The notes beneath the pieces were generated by a model. The model did not search any database and had not been told where the DNA came from. It worked only from the letters and a program-made list of their open reading frames with translations. Shown one piece after another: positions 45,923-55,133 of a stretch of 64,000 nucleotides of DNA (its first letter is position 1; each line of letters begins with the position of its first letter). Origin of the DNA: Acinetobacter sedimenti (lineage in GTDB: Bacteria; Pseudomonadota; Gammaproteobacteria; Pseudomonadales; Moraxellaceae). The DNA is taken from the NCBI RefSeq assembly GCF_022601685.1, contig NZ_JAKUML010000001.1, positions 1 through 64,000 on the forward strand, in the 5' to 3' direction. The position numbers and the translations under genes were made by a program.

Positions 45923-45950
45923 TTGCGAAAGTCAAATAATTTTCTATTAT
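45923..45950 (+). promoter_or_regulatory. Sigma-70-type promoter of the Rsm-like RNA
   Basis: TTGCGA (45923-45928), 16-base spacer, TATTAT (45945-45950). A start near 45957 would place the first GGA hairpin at the very 5' end of the transcript. Confidence 0.65.
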
Positions 45951-45956
45951 AAACTT

Positions 45957-46069
45957 ATTGCGAGACAGGATGTTTCCAACGCAAAGTACAGGATGTACAG
46001 AGTTAGCAGGATGCGACTCAAGCCGAATTCAAAGTAACCTCGACAGGATGTCGGGGTTGTTTTCGTTTT
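45957..46069 (+). ncRNA. Candidate RsmX/Y/Z (CsrB)-like CsrA-sequestering small RNA
   Basis: About 110 nt with four hairpins in a row, each exposing GGA as a triloop. Stem 1 is GAGACA-GGA-TGTTTC (45962-45976, one G-U pair). Stem 2 is GTACA-GGA-TGTAC (45986-45998). Stem 3 is GAGT..GCA-GGA-TGC.ACTC (46000-46019, with a small internal loop). Stem 4 is the 10-bp terminator stem ending CGACA-GGA-TGTCG (46036-46058). ACAGGAUGU closely resembles the CsrA/RsmA high-affinity consensus. A GacA-like site and a promoter precede it, and a T-rich tail follows. No ORF is visible. Known family: Gac-controlled RNAs that titrate RsmA/CsrA; function here is inferred. Confidence 0.8.
46036..46069 (+). terminator. 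Intrinsic terminator of the Rsm-like RNA
   Basis: Ten-base-pair stem AACCTCGACA/TGTCGGGGTT with one G-U pair and a GGA triloop, followed by GTTTTCGTTTT. Confidence 0.85.
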
Positions 46070-46160
46070 GGGCTATGTAAAATTTATCCTTAAAAATATA
46101 ACTGAGAAGTTTTGAGATTGAAAGTGCTAAATTGTTTGAGAAATAGCACTCAAAACATAT

Positions 46161-47474
46161 TTAGATAAAGTGCTCGACCAAAGCACGGAATATCCCCAAA
46201 CATAGTCCAATAAAGGCACCAACCACCACACCATTAACTCGGATCATATGTAGATCGCCACCGACTTCGGTTTCGATCTTGTCTATCATCTCATGCGAAT
46301 CCCACTCATGAATACGCTCACTGATAAAGCGAATCACCTTGTCACTATAGTCGTTGCTGAGTTGTACAGCGATTTGGCTAAAGCGTTGATTAAAAACTTC
46401 ACGAACGGCTTGATTGCGCTCGACATTTTGTCCGAGTTGCATGATCACTGCATGAAGATTACTCGCAATGCCTGAGTTTTCTTGTTCCAGATCTTGTTTG
46501 ATCGCTTGGCAGAGGATCGCCACTGAACTACCAATAAAGTTGACCAATTGCTGGCTTTCCAGCAGTTGATTTTTACTGTCATCCAGCTGAATACTAAGCT
46601 CACTGTCATTGTCTGCGAGTTGCTCCATGATACGACGTGCTTGTTCTTCTAGTTGCATGCGCCACGGATGTTCAGGATTGCCTAGCATCTGTTCAACTTT
46701 TGAGATAAAGGCATTAATCGTGCGCTGTTGCACGTCGATACCAATCCACGTCGCACCTTTGGCAAGTGTGCCGACACCCAATTCATAAAATAGTTTTTCA
46801 GTGAGTTGGTAGGTGCGTTCAGGATTGTTCCGTACCCAATTGTGTGCCATATCCAAGCCACGTTGTAGCATTTCTTGATGAAAGTCATTGTCTAAGACCG
46901 CACGAAGCATTTCACTGAGTAGGTGATTGAACTTGGTATTTTTTAACCATTGAATGCTATTGTCTTGAATGAATTGACTAATCTGATGTTGTTCAACAAA
47001 TTCAAAAATTTTAGGTACACCGAACTGTACGACATCGACGATCTTTTGACTATTTTGCTGTTGTTGTAACCATTGTCCAACTGCAAGACTAAGGTCAATT
47101 TTATTTAAACTACTTTGAACGACTGTAGGCGAGAGGAAATTCTCTTGAACAAAACGTCCCATTGACTCAGCAATACGCGCTTTATTTCGTGGAATGATTT
47201 CGGTGTGATCACGAAGCAGTTTTGGCAGTGGAATTTTGCCAAATGGATTGCGAAATAGCACAGTGATGGCGTACCAATCGGCGAGTCCACCGACGACACC
47301 TGCTTCGGCAGAGAGCATCAAAATATGAATGAGCCAAACATAATCAGGAAAGATTTTTGCCAAGACCATCAGGATGATCCAACACACGATGGCAACAATT
47401 AAGGCAATGGTCGCCAGTTTTCTTGAGCGATCTAAGCTTGGAACTTCAACCTCATCATGTGGGTAGTCTGTCAT
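46161..47474 (-). CDS. DUF445 (YjiN-type) membrane protein
   Basis: A 437-residue protein of the DUF445 family. Two N-terminal hydrophobic segments (about 19-60) include SAEAGVVGGLADWYAI, the family hallmark, followed by LFRNPFGKIPLPKLLRDHTEIIPRNKARIAESMG. A long helical region follows, and a C-terminal hydrophobic VNGVVVGAFIGLCLGIF. Function is unknown. ATG 47474 is preferred over the TTG at 47480 because AGGA lies upstream at usable spacing. Confidence 0.82.
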   Translation of the reverse strand: MTDYPHDEVEVPSLDRSRKLATIALIVAIVCWIILMVLAKIFPDYVWLIHILMLSAEAGVVGGLADWYAITVLFRNPFGKIPLPKLLRDHTEIIPRNKARIAESMGRFVQENFLSPTVVQSSLNKIDLSLAVGQWLQQQQNSQKIVDVVQFGVPKIFEFVEQHQISQFIQDNSIQWLKNTKFNHLLSEMLRAVLDNDFHQEMLQRGLDMAHNWVRNNPERTYQLTEKLFYELGVGTLAKGATWIGIDVQQRTINAFISKVEQMLGNPEHPWRMQLEEQARRIMEQLADNDSELSIQLDDSKNQLLESQQLVNFIGSSVAILCQAIKQDLEQENSGIASNLHAVIMQLGQNVERNQAVREVFNQRFSQIAVQLSNDYSDKVIRFISERIHEWDSHEMIDKIETEVGGDLHMIRVNGVVVGAFIGLCLGIFRALVEHFI

Positions 47475-47499
47475 TGGCAATCCATCCTATGGCATATTT

Positions 47500-48099
47500 T
47501 TATTGTGCGCCTTGTGTATTTTGTGGTGGTGTGATCACCGAACCGTCAGGGCGTAGTCCATATTTTTCACCAATGGCTTGCAGGATACGACGTGCATCGA
47601 AAGCATCCGCAGGTGCCATATCGGTCTTAAACATTTGAATAGTATAGGCGACTTCAACAGGATCGACATTGACCACATAAGGTGTGTCATAGAAAGGATC
47701 GTGCCAATACGGATGATAAAATGGATCATAAAAACGGTCGTAAAATCCATATGATGAATAATACGGTCGGCTTGGATAAACGACGGTTTGACGCTGTTGT
47801 TGCTGTTGGTTCAAGCGATTTGTCGGATCATCAATTACTTTAAAAGAATCAAAACCTTGCTGCAGGGTGACTTGTGCAGACTTTAGCAGTGCAACCTCTT
47901 CGGCATAACCAAAAGACGCATCGGGATGGGTGCGAAAGCCGATACGATAGCTATTTTGATTGAGCGGAATTTCTTGGAATTGACCGAGTTGGTTGAAGGT
48001 GCGAGGCTGTTTCGGCGTACTTGCACAACCGACCAGCGTTGCCAAAACAATAGAAATTGTTAAGCCTTGAATGATTTTAATCGGTTGAAATGATGACAT
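47500..48099 (-). CDS. Outer-membrane lipoprotein, CC0125/CC1285-like, unknown function
   Basis: From ATG 48099 (GGAG 8 bases upstream) the protein has 199 residues with lipobox LVGC (Cys at about 25). A conserved-looking SYRIGFRTHPDASFGYAEEV and VTLQQGFDSFKVID resemble the CC0125/CC1285 lipoprotein family. The middle is low-complexity: a Gln run (NQQQQQRQ) and a Tyr/Phe/Pro/His-rich stretch (SYGFYDRFYDPFYHPYWHD). It lies 26 bases upstream of the DUF445 gene, probably in one operon. Confidence 0.7.
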   Translation of the reverse strand: MSSFQPIKIIQGLTISIVLATLVGCASTPKQPRTFNQLGQFQEIPLNQNSYRIGFRTHPDASFGYAEEVALLKSAQVTLQQGFDSFKVIDDPTNRLNQQQQQRQTVVYPSRPYYSSYGFYDRFYDPFYHPYWHDPFYDTPYVVNVDPVEVAYTIQMFKTDMAPADAFDARRILQAIGEKYGLRPDGSVITPPQNTQGAQ

Positions 48100-48168
48100 G
48101 TCTTGATCTCCACACATATCATTCAGCTTAGCGGAAATTACCCATGATGAAAAATAAATTATGTTAAA

Positions 48169-48200
48169 AAAGCCACAGTTCAATCTAGAAATGTGGCTTT
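48169..48200 (-). terminator. Intrinsic terminator after dsbB
   Basis: AAAGCCACA (minus strand, from 48200) and TGTGGCTTT (to 48169) with a T-rich tail on the minus strand. It ends the gshA-dsbB unit. Confidence 0.8.
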
Positions 48201-48224
48201 GGAAAAATCACTAAAAAATGTCAA

Positions 48225-48719
48225 TTAACGATATGGTTTAAACAATAACCAAAGATTTAAAAGCAATAATACGCTAAAGAAAACCAACGACCAAAACGGT
48301 AATGACTGACCTAAGAACGTCCAATCAATCACCGCACATTCACCAGAACCTGACAGCACTTGTTGCAATACTGCACGAAACGGTAATGCATCAACCAAAT
48401 AGTCTAAACCAGGACCACAAGATGGCACTTGATCTGCGGGTAAATGTTGAAGCCAAACATGGCGAGCTGCAACACCCACTGACCAGCCAATCGCTAGGGT
48501 TGAAAGAAGTCCATAAAAGCGTTTTAGCCAGTTATTCATTGGATTGTGTAATAAGGCAATCAGGCTAAATAGCCCCATGCCGATCAAGCCGACACGTTGA
48601 AATACGCACAGTGGGCAAGGGTTTAAACCTTGTATATGTTCCAAAAATAACGCAAAAGCAATGCCGATGACACTGCCGATAAAGAGTAAAGTATGACCTA
48701 AACGATAGCTGATACGCAT
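48225..48719 (-). CDS. dsbB: Disulfide bond formation protein B
   Basis: Inner-membrane quinone reductase that reoxidises DsbA. The 164-residue protein has four helices, the periplasmic redox pair in NPCPLCVFQR, and the second Cys pair at PSCGPGLDY and SGECAVIDW. GLNPCPLC is the family signature. Its start overlaps the end of gshA by 22 bases, so it is translationally coupled to glutathione synthesis, linking two thiol-redox functions. Confidence 0.93.
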   Translation of the reverse strand: MRISYRLGHTLLFIGSVIGIAFALFLEHIQGLNPCPLCVFQRVGLIGMGLFSLIALLHNPMNNWLKRFYGLLSTLAIGWSVGVAARHVWLQHLPADQVPSCGPGLDYLVDALPFRAVLQQVLSGSGECAVIDWTFLGQSLPFWSLVFFSVLLLLNLWLLFKPYR

Positions 48720-50332
48720 GAATGTTGCTCCGCCAAACGACGATATGGTTTGAGATAATCCGCAAAGCTCGGTTGTGGTTGAGATTCGAGTTGTTGTTGT
48801 AATTGTAATGATTCGACTGCATCTTGCTCAAACTGTTTGAGCGTTTCAGGGCCTAAATGATGTGATTGATAAAAATCTTGGTATTGCTTGGCAAGATTTG
48901 CGCCAAACGCCCAAGTCCCACCTAACTCACGAGTCTGTTCAAGCATCTGTGCAGAAATGGTTTTTGCAGGATCATTGCTACGTTCAAGCATGAGATTTAA
49001 GGCAGACTGATATAGCTTTTCCGAATTATTCGATAACGCTTGATCAAGTGCAATCGCACAATATTGCATAGCCTGTAGTTGCTGTTGCATCCACGCTTGG
49101 AAGTTGATCGTGCCATCGAGTTGTTCAATTTCTAGATTTGGCTCACGACCACGTTCGACCACCAACGCTTGATTGCGATCAAGCATGGCTTGTTCATTTT
49201 CACTGATTTCTGGACTGTCATTTAGTAAGCAATACAGTGCCAAAGTTTCTAGGAAACTTGCACTCTCTGCATTAATCCCAATCGGGCTAAATGGATTGAC
49301 ATCGACAGCTCGCAGTTCGACATAGGCAACACCACGTGCTTGTAGGGCATCTGATGGGCTTTCACCTGCTTGAGGTGTCTGCTTTGGACGGATCACGCTG
49401 TAATATTCATTTTCGATTTGCAGTACATGATCATTGATCTGTACAGGATTGCCCTCAGTATCATCTAAGCCAAGCGCAGTAAATTCAGGATAGCTACATT
49501 GTGTCGCTTCACGAATTCCTGCAAGATAGCCTGTTAAGTTGTTGTAATGAATACCAAGTTGGCGTTGTGCTGAGTTTTGATAGCCGAGTTTACCCATACG
49601 TAGCGCCGTGGCGTAGGGTAAGTACATTGTGCCTTTGATCAACTTTTGCAAATTGTGTTCACGACCAGTCACAAAACAACGGCAAATACTTGGACTAGCA
49701 CCAAGTGCGTAAATCACCAATGGAATATGACGTAAGAAGTTGCGAATCAAGCCAAAATAGCGATGGCTTCGATAGTCTTGTAGGCTGAGGTTTTTTAACG
49801 CTAAATCAGTTTCTTGTAATTGTAATGCTTCGAAGAGCTCATCGGGAAAAGACAGGTTGTAATGCACGCCTGAAATCGTCTGCATACGACGACCATAGCG
49901 TACTGCCAAACCTTTACGATATAGCGTTTTGAACTGCCCAAGATTGGACGAGCCATATTGTGCAATCGGAATATTTTCATCTTGACTATCGAGCATACAT
50001 GGCATCGATAACGACCACAGACTTTCACCCTCAGGGAGATTTTGATAAGTAAAAGTATGAATATCTTTCAAAATACTCAATGTATTAGCAATACTTTTGG
50101 TCGGTGGTGTGATGAATTCAAGCAGTGCTTCTGAGTAATCTGTGGTGATAGATGGATGCGTCAGAGCAGCGCCCAGTGCCATCGGATGCGCCTGTTGCGA
50201 GAGGTAGCCATTGGCTTGCATGCGTAGACTTTCACGCTCAATACCACGTTGCATGCCTTGTAATACATTCACATCGAATTTTGTGTTGATCATATCAATG
50301 GCGTGCTGTGCGGTATGTGATGGTGTTGACAT
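48698..50332 (-). CDS. gshA: Glutamate--cysteine ligase
   Basis: First step of glutathione synthesis, joining glutamate and cysteine with ATP. The 544-residue protein is of the gammaproteobacterial type: GIERESLRMQANGYLSQ near the N-terminus, TDYSEALLEFITPP, and VEYVELRAVDVNPF-like YVELRAVDVNPFSPIGI. It is slightly longer than the E. coli enzyme (518). It overlaps dsbB, and a hairpin at 50397-50415 (AACCGTA/TACGGTT) lies in the region shared with the divergent DUF924 gene. Confidence 0.95.
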   Translation of the reverse strand: MSTPSHTAQHAIDMINTKFDVNVLQGMQRGIERESLRMQANGYLSQQAHPMALGAALTHPSITTDYSEALLEFITPPTKSIANTLSILKDIHTFTYQNLPEGESLWSLSMPCMLDSQDENIPIAQYGSSNLGQFKTLYRKGLAVRYGRRMQTISGVHYNLSFPDELFEALQLQETDLALKNLSLQDYRSHRYFGLIRNFLRHIPLVIYALGASPSICRCFVTGREHNLQKLIKGTMYLPYATALRMGKLGYQNSAQRQLGIHYNNLTGYLAGIREATQCSYPEFTALGLDDTEGNPVQINDHVLQIENEYYSVIRPKQTPQAGESPSDALQARGVAYVELRAVDVNPFSPIGINAESASFLETLALYCLLNDSPEISENEQAMLDRNQALVVERGREPNLEIEQLDGTINFQAWMQQQLQAMQYCAIALDQALSNNSEKLYQSALNLMLERSNDPAKTISAQMLEQTRELGGTWAFGANLAKQYQDFYQSHHLGPETLKQFEQDAVESLQLQQQLESQPQPSFADYLKPYRRLAEQHSCVSAIV

Positions 50333-50540
50333 AAAGATCTCAAAGGCAACTGGCGAATCAGCATTGTATTATAGCCGAAATCACTGATATGAAGAAAACC
50401 GTATTCTGTACGGTTCATTCAATAACGTTAAAATATTGCATCAGTTTTTAACACAAAGGCATAAGATAAAACAGCGTAAATTTGTGATTATGAATGACCT
50501 GTTCAACGTATGCAAAATCATGTGCAAAGGAAGTAAAACA

Positions 50541-51080
50541 ATGCAAGCACAGCACGTCTTAGATTTTTGGTTTGATGAAGCGCATCAACCTTTTTGGTTT
50601 GAAAAGTCCGATGCTTTTGATCAACAAATCAATGAGCAATTTGCCAATACACATCAACGTGCCAAACAATGCGAGCTATGGGGATGGCGTAGTTGTGTAG
50701 AAGGGCGCTTGGCAGAGATCATCGTACTTGATCAGTTTTCACGCAATCTGTTTCGTGATCATCCTGATGCCTTTGCGCAAGATGCAATGGCATTGGCACT
50801 CGCTCAAGAAGCGGTGTCGCTCAAGTTAGATCAACAACTCGATCCTGTACAGCGCAAGTTTCTCTACATGCCTTTTATGCATAGCGAGTCGGCGTATGTG
50901 CATGAGTTTGGCTACAAGCTCTTTCAACGTCTAGGCGATGATGTGACTTTAGATTTTGAAAAACGGCACAAAGACATTATTGACCAATTTGGACGCTATC
51001 CACATCGCAATAAGATATTACAACGTGAGTCGACCACCGCAGAATTAGAATTTCTACAACAGCCAAATAGTCGTTTCTAA
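50541..51080 (+). CDS. DUF924-family protein
   Basis: A 179-residue protein of the DUF924 family (TPR-like helical fold). Typical wording is VLDFWFDEAHQPFWFEKSD, LAEIIVLDQFSRNLFRDHP and FLYMPFMHSES. Function is unknown; these proteins are widespread and cytosolic. ATG 50541 was chosen because AAGGAAG sits 7 bases upstream; the longer ORF from 50436 has no site. Confidence 0.88.
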   Translation: MQAQHVLDFWFDEAHQPFWFEKSDAFDQQINEQFANTHQRAKQCELWGWRSCVEGRLAEIIVLDQFSRNLFRDHPDAFAQDAMALALAQEAVSLKLDQQLDPVQRKFLYMPFMHSESAYVHEFGYKLFQRLGDDVTLDFEKRHKDIIDQFGRYPHRNKILQRESTTAELEFLQQPNSRF

Positions 51081-51120
51081 TGATCAACTATTTATTATAT
51101 TTAGATTTTTTGACAATACA

Positions 51121-51501
51121 CTAAGCCATCAACTGACTGTCAACTTTCATTCCCCAACGTTCATCGAGGTGTAAAGCTTGGTGGGCGTAGCGTGGAATCA
51201 AATGAATGTGGAGATGTTCAATGCTTCCTGCATTGATCTGTCCATCACTAAATCCGATGTGAAAGCCATCAGGTTGATAGACCATTTTGACTTCATTTCT
51301 TGCCAGTTCAAGCAAGATCATAAAGGCTTTGCGATCCTCCTCTGTGGCATCGAAAAATGAAGTGATATGTTGATGTGGGATGATGAGGCAATGTCCTTTG
51401 GACACTGGATTTTCATCATAAATGATACGACCAAACTCATTTTGATAAATCACATTGGCATCAATATCTTGGCAAAAAGGGCAATCCTGCATGATGTTCA
51501 T
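51121..51501 (-). CDS. HIT-family nucleotide-binding hydrolase
   Basis: A 126-residue histidine-triad protein: EHLHIHLIP carries the H-x-H-x-H active site that hydrolyses nucleoside-phosphate bonds. The N-terminal CPFC pair suggests bound zinc. The segment YDENPVSKGHCLIIPHQH is typical. Physiological substrate is unknown. GAGGAAT precedes the ATG. Confidence 0.9.
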   Translation of the reverse strand: MNIMQDCPFCQDIDANVIYQNEFGRIIYDENPVSKGHCLIIPHQHITSFFDATEEDRKAFMILLELARNEVKMVYQPDGFHIGFSDGQINAGSIEHLHIHLIPRYAHQALHLDERWGMKVDSQLMA

Positions 51502-51687
51502 GGTTATTCCTCAACACATATGCTGTTTTATTGTTTATAAAATAAGCGGCGGGTTGAACAAATATTTATCATTGAAAAATTGTAAGCTAATGCTATGCGT
51601 TGCCAATCAGTTGGCAAAAAATCGCAAAAGCATTAGCTGTCTGAATTTTTAAATGTTCGTTTTAGGATGCAAAGCCGTTCCCGAGTT

Positions 51688-52455
51688 TTATTTCAAGACA
51701 CGATCAAGTAATGCGTACAGCGCATCCATTGATTCGGCTTCAGCAAGTGCATCGTAGCCTAGATCGACGTCATTCTTGCGTGCGTTTTCATCGGCGGCAG
51801 GGTTGGTAAAACCGTGTTTTGCGTTTGGATAAAGGTCGACACGATGCTTCACTTTGGCGTTTTGCATTTCTTGTTTGAAGGCTTCGACATCGTCTAGGCT
51901 GACCATGCTGTCTTCTTCGCCATGTGCGACCACCACTTCCGCTTTGAATGTGCCTTCTTGTGCAGGAGTTTGTGCGCTGAGATTGGCGTGGAATGTTGCA
52001 ACGGCTTTTAACTCGGCACCCGAACGTGCCAAATCGAGTGCAACTTTTCCGCCGTAGCAAAAACCAATCGCTGCGATACGGCTGGCATCGACTTCAGGTT
52101 GCTCTCGAAGGGTATTGAGTGCTGCCGTAGCTCGATCGACGATGACATTCTCAGGTTCAAAAGTTGCCATCATGTATTCATTGGCTTGACTGGCGTCTTC
52201 GGCGATTTTCTTGTCGCCGTACATGTCAATGGCAAGTGCGGCGAAGCCATATTCTGCAAGCTCTCGGGCACGACTTTCGATATAGTCATTGCGTCCCCAC
52301 CATTCGGGATAGACTAAAACGGCAGCGAGATTACTTTCACCCTCTGGATAGGCAAACAATCCGACTAAATTCTGTCCTGTGCTATCTTGATATTGGATTT
52401 CTCGGATACGAATGGCTTTTTCTGCTGTACTGTTAAGTGGGCTGTTATCAGTCAT
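51688..52455 (-). CDS. Dienelactone hydrolase family protein
   Basis: A 255-residue alpha/beta hydrolase. The catalytic triad fits Cys in GFCYGGKVALDL (Cys instead of Ser is the family mark), Asp in AHGEEDSMVSLDD and His in YPNAKHGFTNPA. Dienelactone hydrolases open lactones in aromatic degradation, but no aromatic catabolic genes are adjacent, so a general esterase role is equally possible. Cytosolic; no signal peptide. Confidence 0.88.
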   Translation of the reverse strand: MTDNSPLNSTAEKAIRIREIQYQDSTGQNLVGLFAYPEGESNLAAVLVYPEWWGRNDYIESRARELAEYGFAALAIDMYGDKKIAEDASQANEYMMATFEPENVIVDRATAALNTLREQPEVDASRIAAIGFCYGGKVALDLARSGAELKAVATFHANLSAQTPAQEGTFKAEVVVAHGEEDSMVSLDDVEAFKQEMQNAKVKHRVDLYPNAKHGFTNPAADENARKNDVDLGYDALAEAESMDALYALLDRVLK

Positions 52456-52651
52456 GACTTTTCCTATATATTTAAAATCGTTTCAACTCCTTTAGTTATA
52501 AAAACTTAGCACCAAAAAGGCAATCGACTCTGCGTGATTTTATGTTTATAAATGTTTTATCTAAGGTGAAATAGTGGGTGAAATGCGCATGATTTGGATT
52601 TTATCAAACTGGGCGAGTTGTTAAGCTAGTTCAAAATGTCAGAGGTAAACG

Positions 52652-53497
52652 ATGATGTCAGACACCGCACATTATGCACGCATGGCAAAAGCCATCGCCT
52701 ATATCCAAGCTAATTTTCAGGCGCAACCGTCACTTGAGAAAATCGCCGAGCAAGTGCATCTCAGTCCTGCACATTTTCAGCGGGAGTTTAGCGAATGGGT
52801 TGGCACCAGTCCGAAACGATTTTTGCAATATCTGAGTTTGGATTATGCCAAAAGCCAACTGCGTCAAGACAATGCACAGTCGGTATTGGATACGGCGTAT
52901 GCGACTGGTTTATCGAGTCCAAGTCGTCTGCATGATCTATTCGTGCAGATCGAAGGCATGACCCCTGCGGAATATAAACATGGTGGAAAAGACTTGGAAA
53001 TCGCTTATCAATTTGCTCAGACTTTGTTTGGCGAGGTGTTAATTGCTTCAACTACAAAAGGCATTTGTCATTTAACCTTTATTCAAGATCGAGAGAGCGC
53101 ACTGCAACAGCTCATTGCGCAGTTTCCCAATGCACAGTTTGTGGAGCAGGAAACAGGTTTTCATGCGCAAGCCTTAGCGATTTTTAACCATGAAAATCGG
53201 TCAATTGAGCAAATAAAACTGCATCTGAAAGGGACTGATTTTCAGCTCAAAGTCTGGTCGAGTTTGCTCAAGATTCCGATGGGCGAAGTGGTGAGTTATG
53301 GCGAGGTTGCACATGATATTGCACAAGACAAGGCAGTACGTGCAGTCGGCTCGGCGATTGGGCGTAATCCTGTGGCGGTGTTGATTCCGTGTCATCGGGT
53401 GATTCAATCTACGGGTGGATTGGGTGGTTATCGTTGGGGTACAGAACGTAAAACGGTGTTGATCGGTTGGGAAGGAGCGCAAAAACATGCTTTATGA
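52652..53497 (+). CDS. Ada-like AraC regulator fused to O6-methylguanine-DNA methyltransferase
   Basis: A 281-residue two-domain protein. An AraC helix-turn-helix (about 10-110) with LEKIAEQVHLSPAHFQREF precedes a methyltransferase domain with the acceptor cysteine in LIPCHRVIQSTGGLGGYRWG. It repairs O6-alkylguanine by a suicide transfer and probably controls alkylation-response genes. The zinc methylphosphotriester domain of full Ada is absent. AGAGGT lies before the ATG. AlkB (55336) is nearby. Confidence 0.9.
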   Translation: MMSDTAHYARMAKAIAYIQANFQAQPSLEKIAEQVHLSPAHFQREFSEWVGTSPKRFLQYLSLDYAKSQLRQDNAQSVLDTAYATGLSSPSRLHDLFVQIEGMTPAEYKHGGKDLEIAYQFAQTLFGEVLIASTTKGICHLTFIQDRESALQQLIAQFPNAQFVEQETGFHAQALAIFNHENRSIEQIKLHLKGTDFQLKVWSSLLKIPMGEVVSYGEVAHDIAQDKAVRAVGSAIGRNPVAVLIPCHRVIQSTGGLGGYRWGTERKTVLIGWEGAQKHAL

Positions 53498-53600
53498 TCA
53501 AGGTTATTGTATAGTGCATGAAAGATTTTATGAACAAATGAAAGCAGATAGTACTAGAATGTATAAGGCTGATGGTAATATTATTGGGCATGTCAGGTAG
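53487..53600 (+). CDS. Possible 37-residue small ORF
   Basis: ATG at 53487, inside the last codons of the Ada-like gene, runs 37 codons to TAG 53598-53600 (MLYDQGYCIVHERFYEQMKA…). GGAG lies 10 bases before the ATG. No similarity is recognised; it may be a chance frame or a fragment of a larger gene. Confidence 0.3.
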   Translation: MLYDQGYCIVHERFYEQMKADSTRMYKADGNIIGHVR

Positions 53601-53649
53601 GGTGTGCTATGTTTGAGATTCAGGACTGAATACGTTTCGTATATGAATT

Positions 53650-54378
53650 TTATGTTAAATCACTGATGTTTGATCCTAGAATAATATCATGAATTGCTTT
53701 TATCTCTTCCTCCTTTTGAGCTTGAAACTTTCCATAAGTTGAAAAATGTAAATGCTTATAGATTAAAGGTTTTTTTTCATGAAAAACTTTAAGAGTATGT
53801 CCTTCTATTTGTTTAGCATCATTCATCCATGAAAATATAGATGTTTTTTTCATTAATTTAAAAACAGCATCAGAGATAAATACAGCTTTAGTGTGTTCTG
53901 AAAAAATGGCTTTATGAATGTATTGTAGATGATTTTTATCAAGATCAGAGCTTTTCAAATCATTTCTACCAGTTGTGGGAAGATGAAGAAGCTCGATAAA
54001 TGAAATACGAGAAGCATCTTTGCAAGAAAGTCTAATTTTCGAAAATTCTTTATGGTATTTTCGCCCATCTCCTTTATATCCATCTAATAAAAAAGGATGA
54101 TGTACATTGTATTTCTGCCAAAATGAAATAGCATCCTCATGATATTCAATGATTTTAGAAAATATTTTTTGTTCTTCAATATTGGGAGCGTAATTGGCAT
54201 CTAAACCAATAAATAAAAACTCTGCTTGAGTAGGACAACATCCCTGATAAGGTTTTTGGCGGAAAGCGTGAATTAGTTTTTCACTTGGATGAGCGTTATA
54301 CATAATTTTATCAGTAGACGTATGCGATATAGACACAAACATATTAAACCGCCCGATAAGAAAATTGCAAAATCGCAT
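53650..54378 (-). CDS. Hypothetical protein, possible uracil-DNA-glycosylase-like fold
   Basis: I do not firmly recognise this 242-residue AT-rich gene. FLFIGLDANYAPN (about 70-82) resembles the motif A loop of the UDG superfamily. FIELLHLPTTGRN and KHLHFSTYGKF could correspond to later substrate loops, but the usual HPS motif is not clear. Start is uncertain; ATG 54342 or 54303 would shorten it. It sits between an O6-alkylguanine repair gene and AlkB, which fits a repair role. Low confidence in function. Confidence 0.55.
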   Translation of the reverse strand: MRFCNFLIGRFNMFVSISHTSTDKIMYNAHPSEKLIHAFRQKPYQGCCPTQAEFLFIGLDANYAPNIEEQKIFSKIIEYHEDAISFWQKYNVHHPFLLDGYKGDGRKYHKEFSKIRLSCKDASRISFIELLHLPTTGRNDLKSSDLDKNHLQYIHKAIFSEHTKAVFISDAVFKLMKKTSIFSWMNDAKQIEGHTLKVFHEKKPLIYKHLHFSTYGKFQAQKEEEIKAIHDIILGSNISDLT

Positions 54379-54524
54379 ATTCTTAAAGCGGGCATTTCAA
54401 TTTTGGAGTTACAAGTCGACTTCGCATAAGCGACATTATGTTAAATGGGATATTTTATTTTATTAATTGAATTTTATAAAAACATTAAATATAATTATAA
54501 AACAAAAATTTATTGGTTTATAAA

Positions 54525-55133
54525 ATGGATCCTAGTCAAGTTTTTAAAAATGCTCTTGAAGTAGAAAAAACCAATCCAAATGACCTTCAAAACAGATTCG
54601 GTTTAGCTTGTTTATTTCTATATGGAATAGGAACTGAAAAAAATGGGAAAAAAGCTTTTGATATGTTCTCTGAACTTTCTGCAAAGAAGAATGTATCAGC
54701 TATAGAAGCTCTAGCAAATATGTATATTGAGGGGCAATATGTAAATGTTAATTTAGAGAAAGCAGAAGAAATTATTAAAGAGCAATTAATTAAAATTAAT
54801 TCAGGGAAATCTTTAAATTCAGCTGGATCTTTGTATTACAAGCTCTTATTTAAAGTTGGTGGTAATCAAAGTACATTGTATGCTCATAAAGCATTTGATC
54901 TTTTCAATAAGGCTGTAGAATTAGGATATGAAGAGGCTAATTATTACTTAGGTGAGTATTATTTATTTGGAAGAAATACTTGTTTAATAGATGAAAATAA
55001 AGCTTATTTCCACTATAAAAAAGCAGCTCTTGTTGGACATGAAGATGCAATATCAAAAGTTCGAGATATAGAAAAGACTCAAAAATTTAAACAGGGTTTA
55101 GGTCTAGCTAAATTATTCTCAGGATTATTTTAA
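54525..55133 (+). CDS. Sel1/TPR-like repeat protein
   Basis: A 202-residue AT-rich gene. The product has Sel1-type helical repeats: LACLFLYGIGTEKNGKKAF, IEALANMYIEGQYV and NYYLGEYYLFG, each ending in Gly-rich turns. Such repeats scaffold protein-protein contacts; no signal peptide is present. ATG 54525 is preceded by a weak ribosome-binding region. It is divergent from the gene at 53650, with 146 AT-rich bases between them. Confidence 0.75.
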   Translation: MDPSQVFKNALEVEKTNPNDLQNRFGLACLFLYGIGTEKNGKKAFDMFSELSAKKNVSAIEALANMYIEGQYVNVNLEKAEEIIKEQLIKINSGKSLNSAGSLYYKLLFKVGGNQSTLYAHKAFDLFNKAVELGYEEANYYLGEYYLFGRNTCLIDENKAYFHYKKAALVGHEDAISKVRDIEKTQKFKQGLGLAKLFSGLF

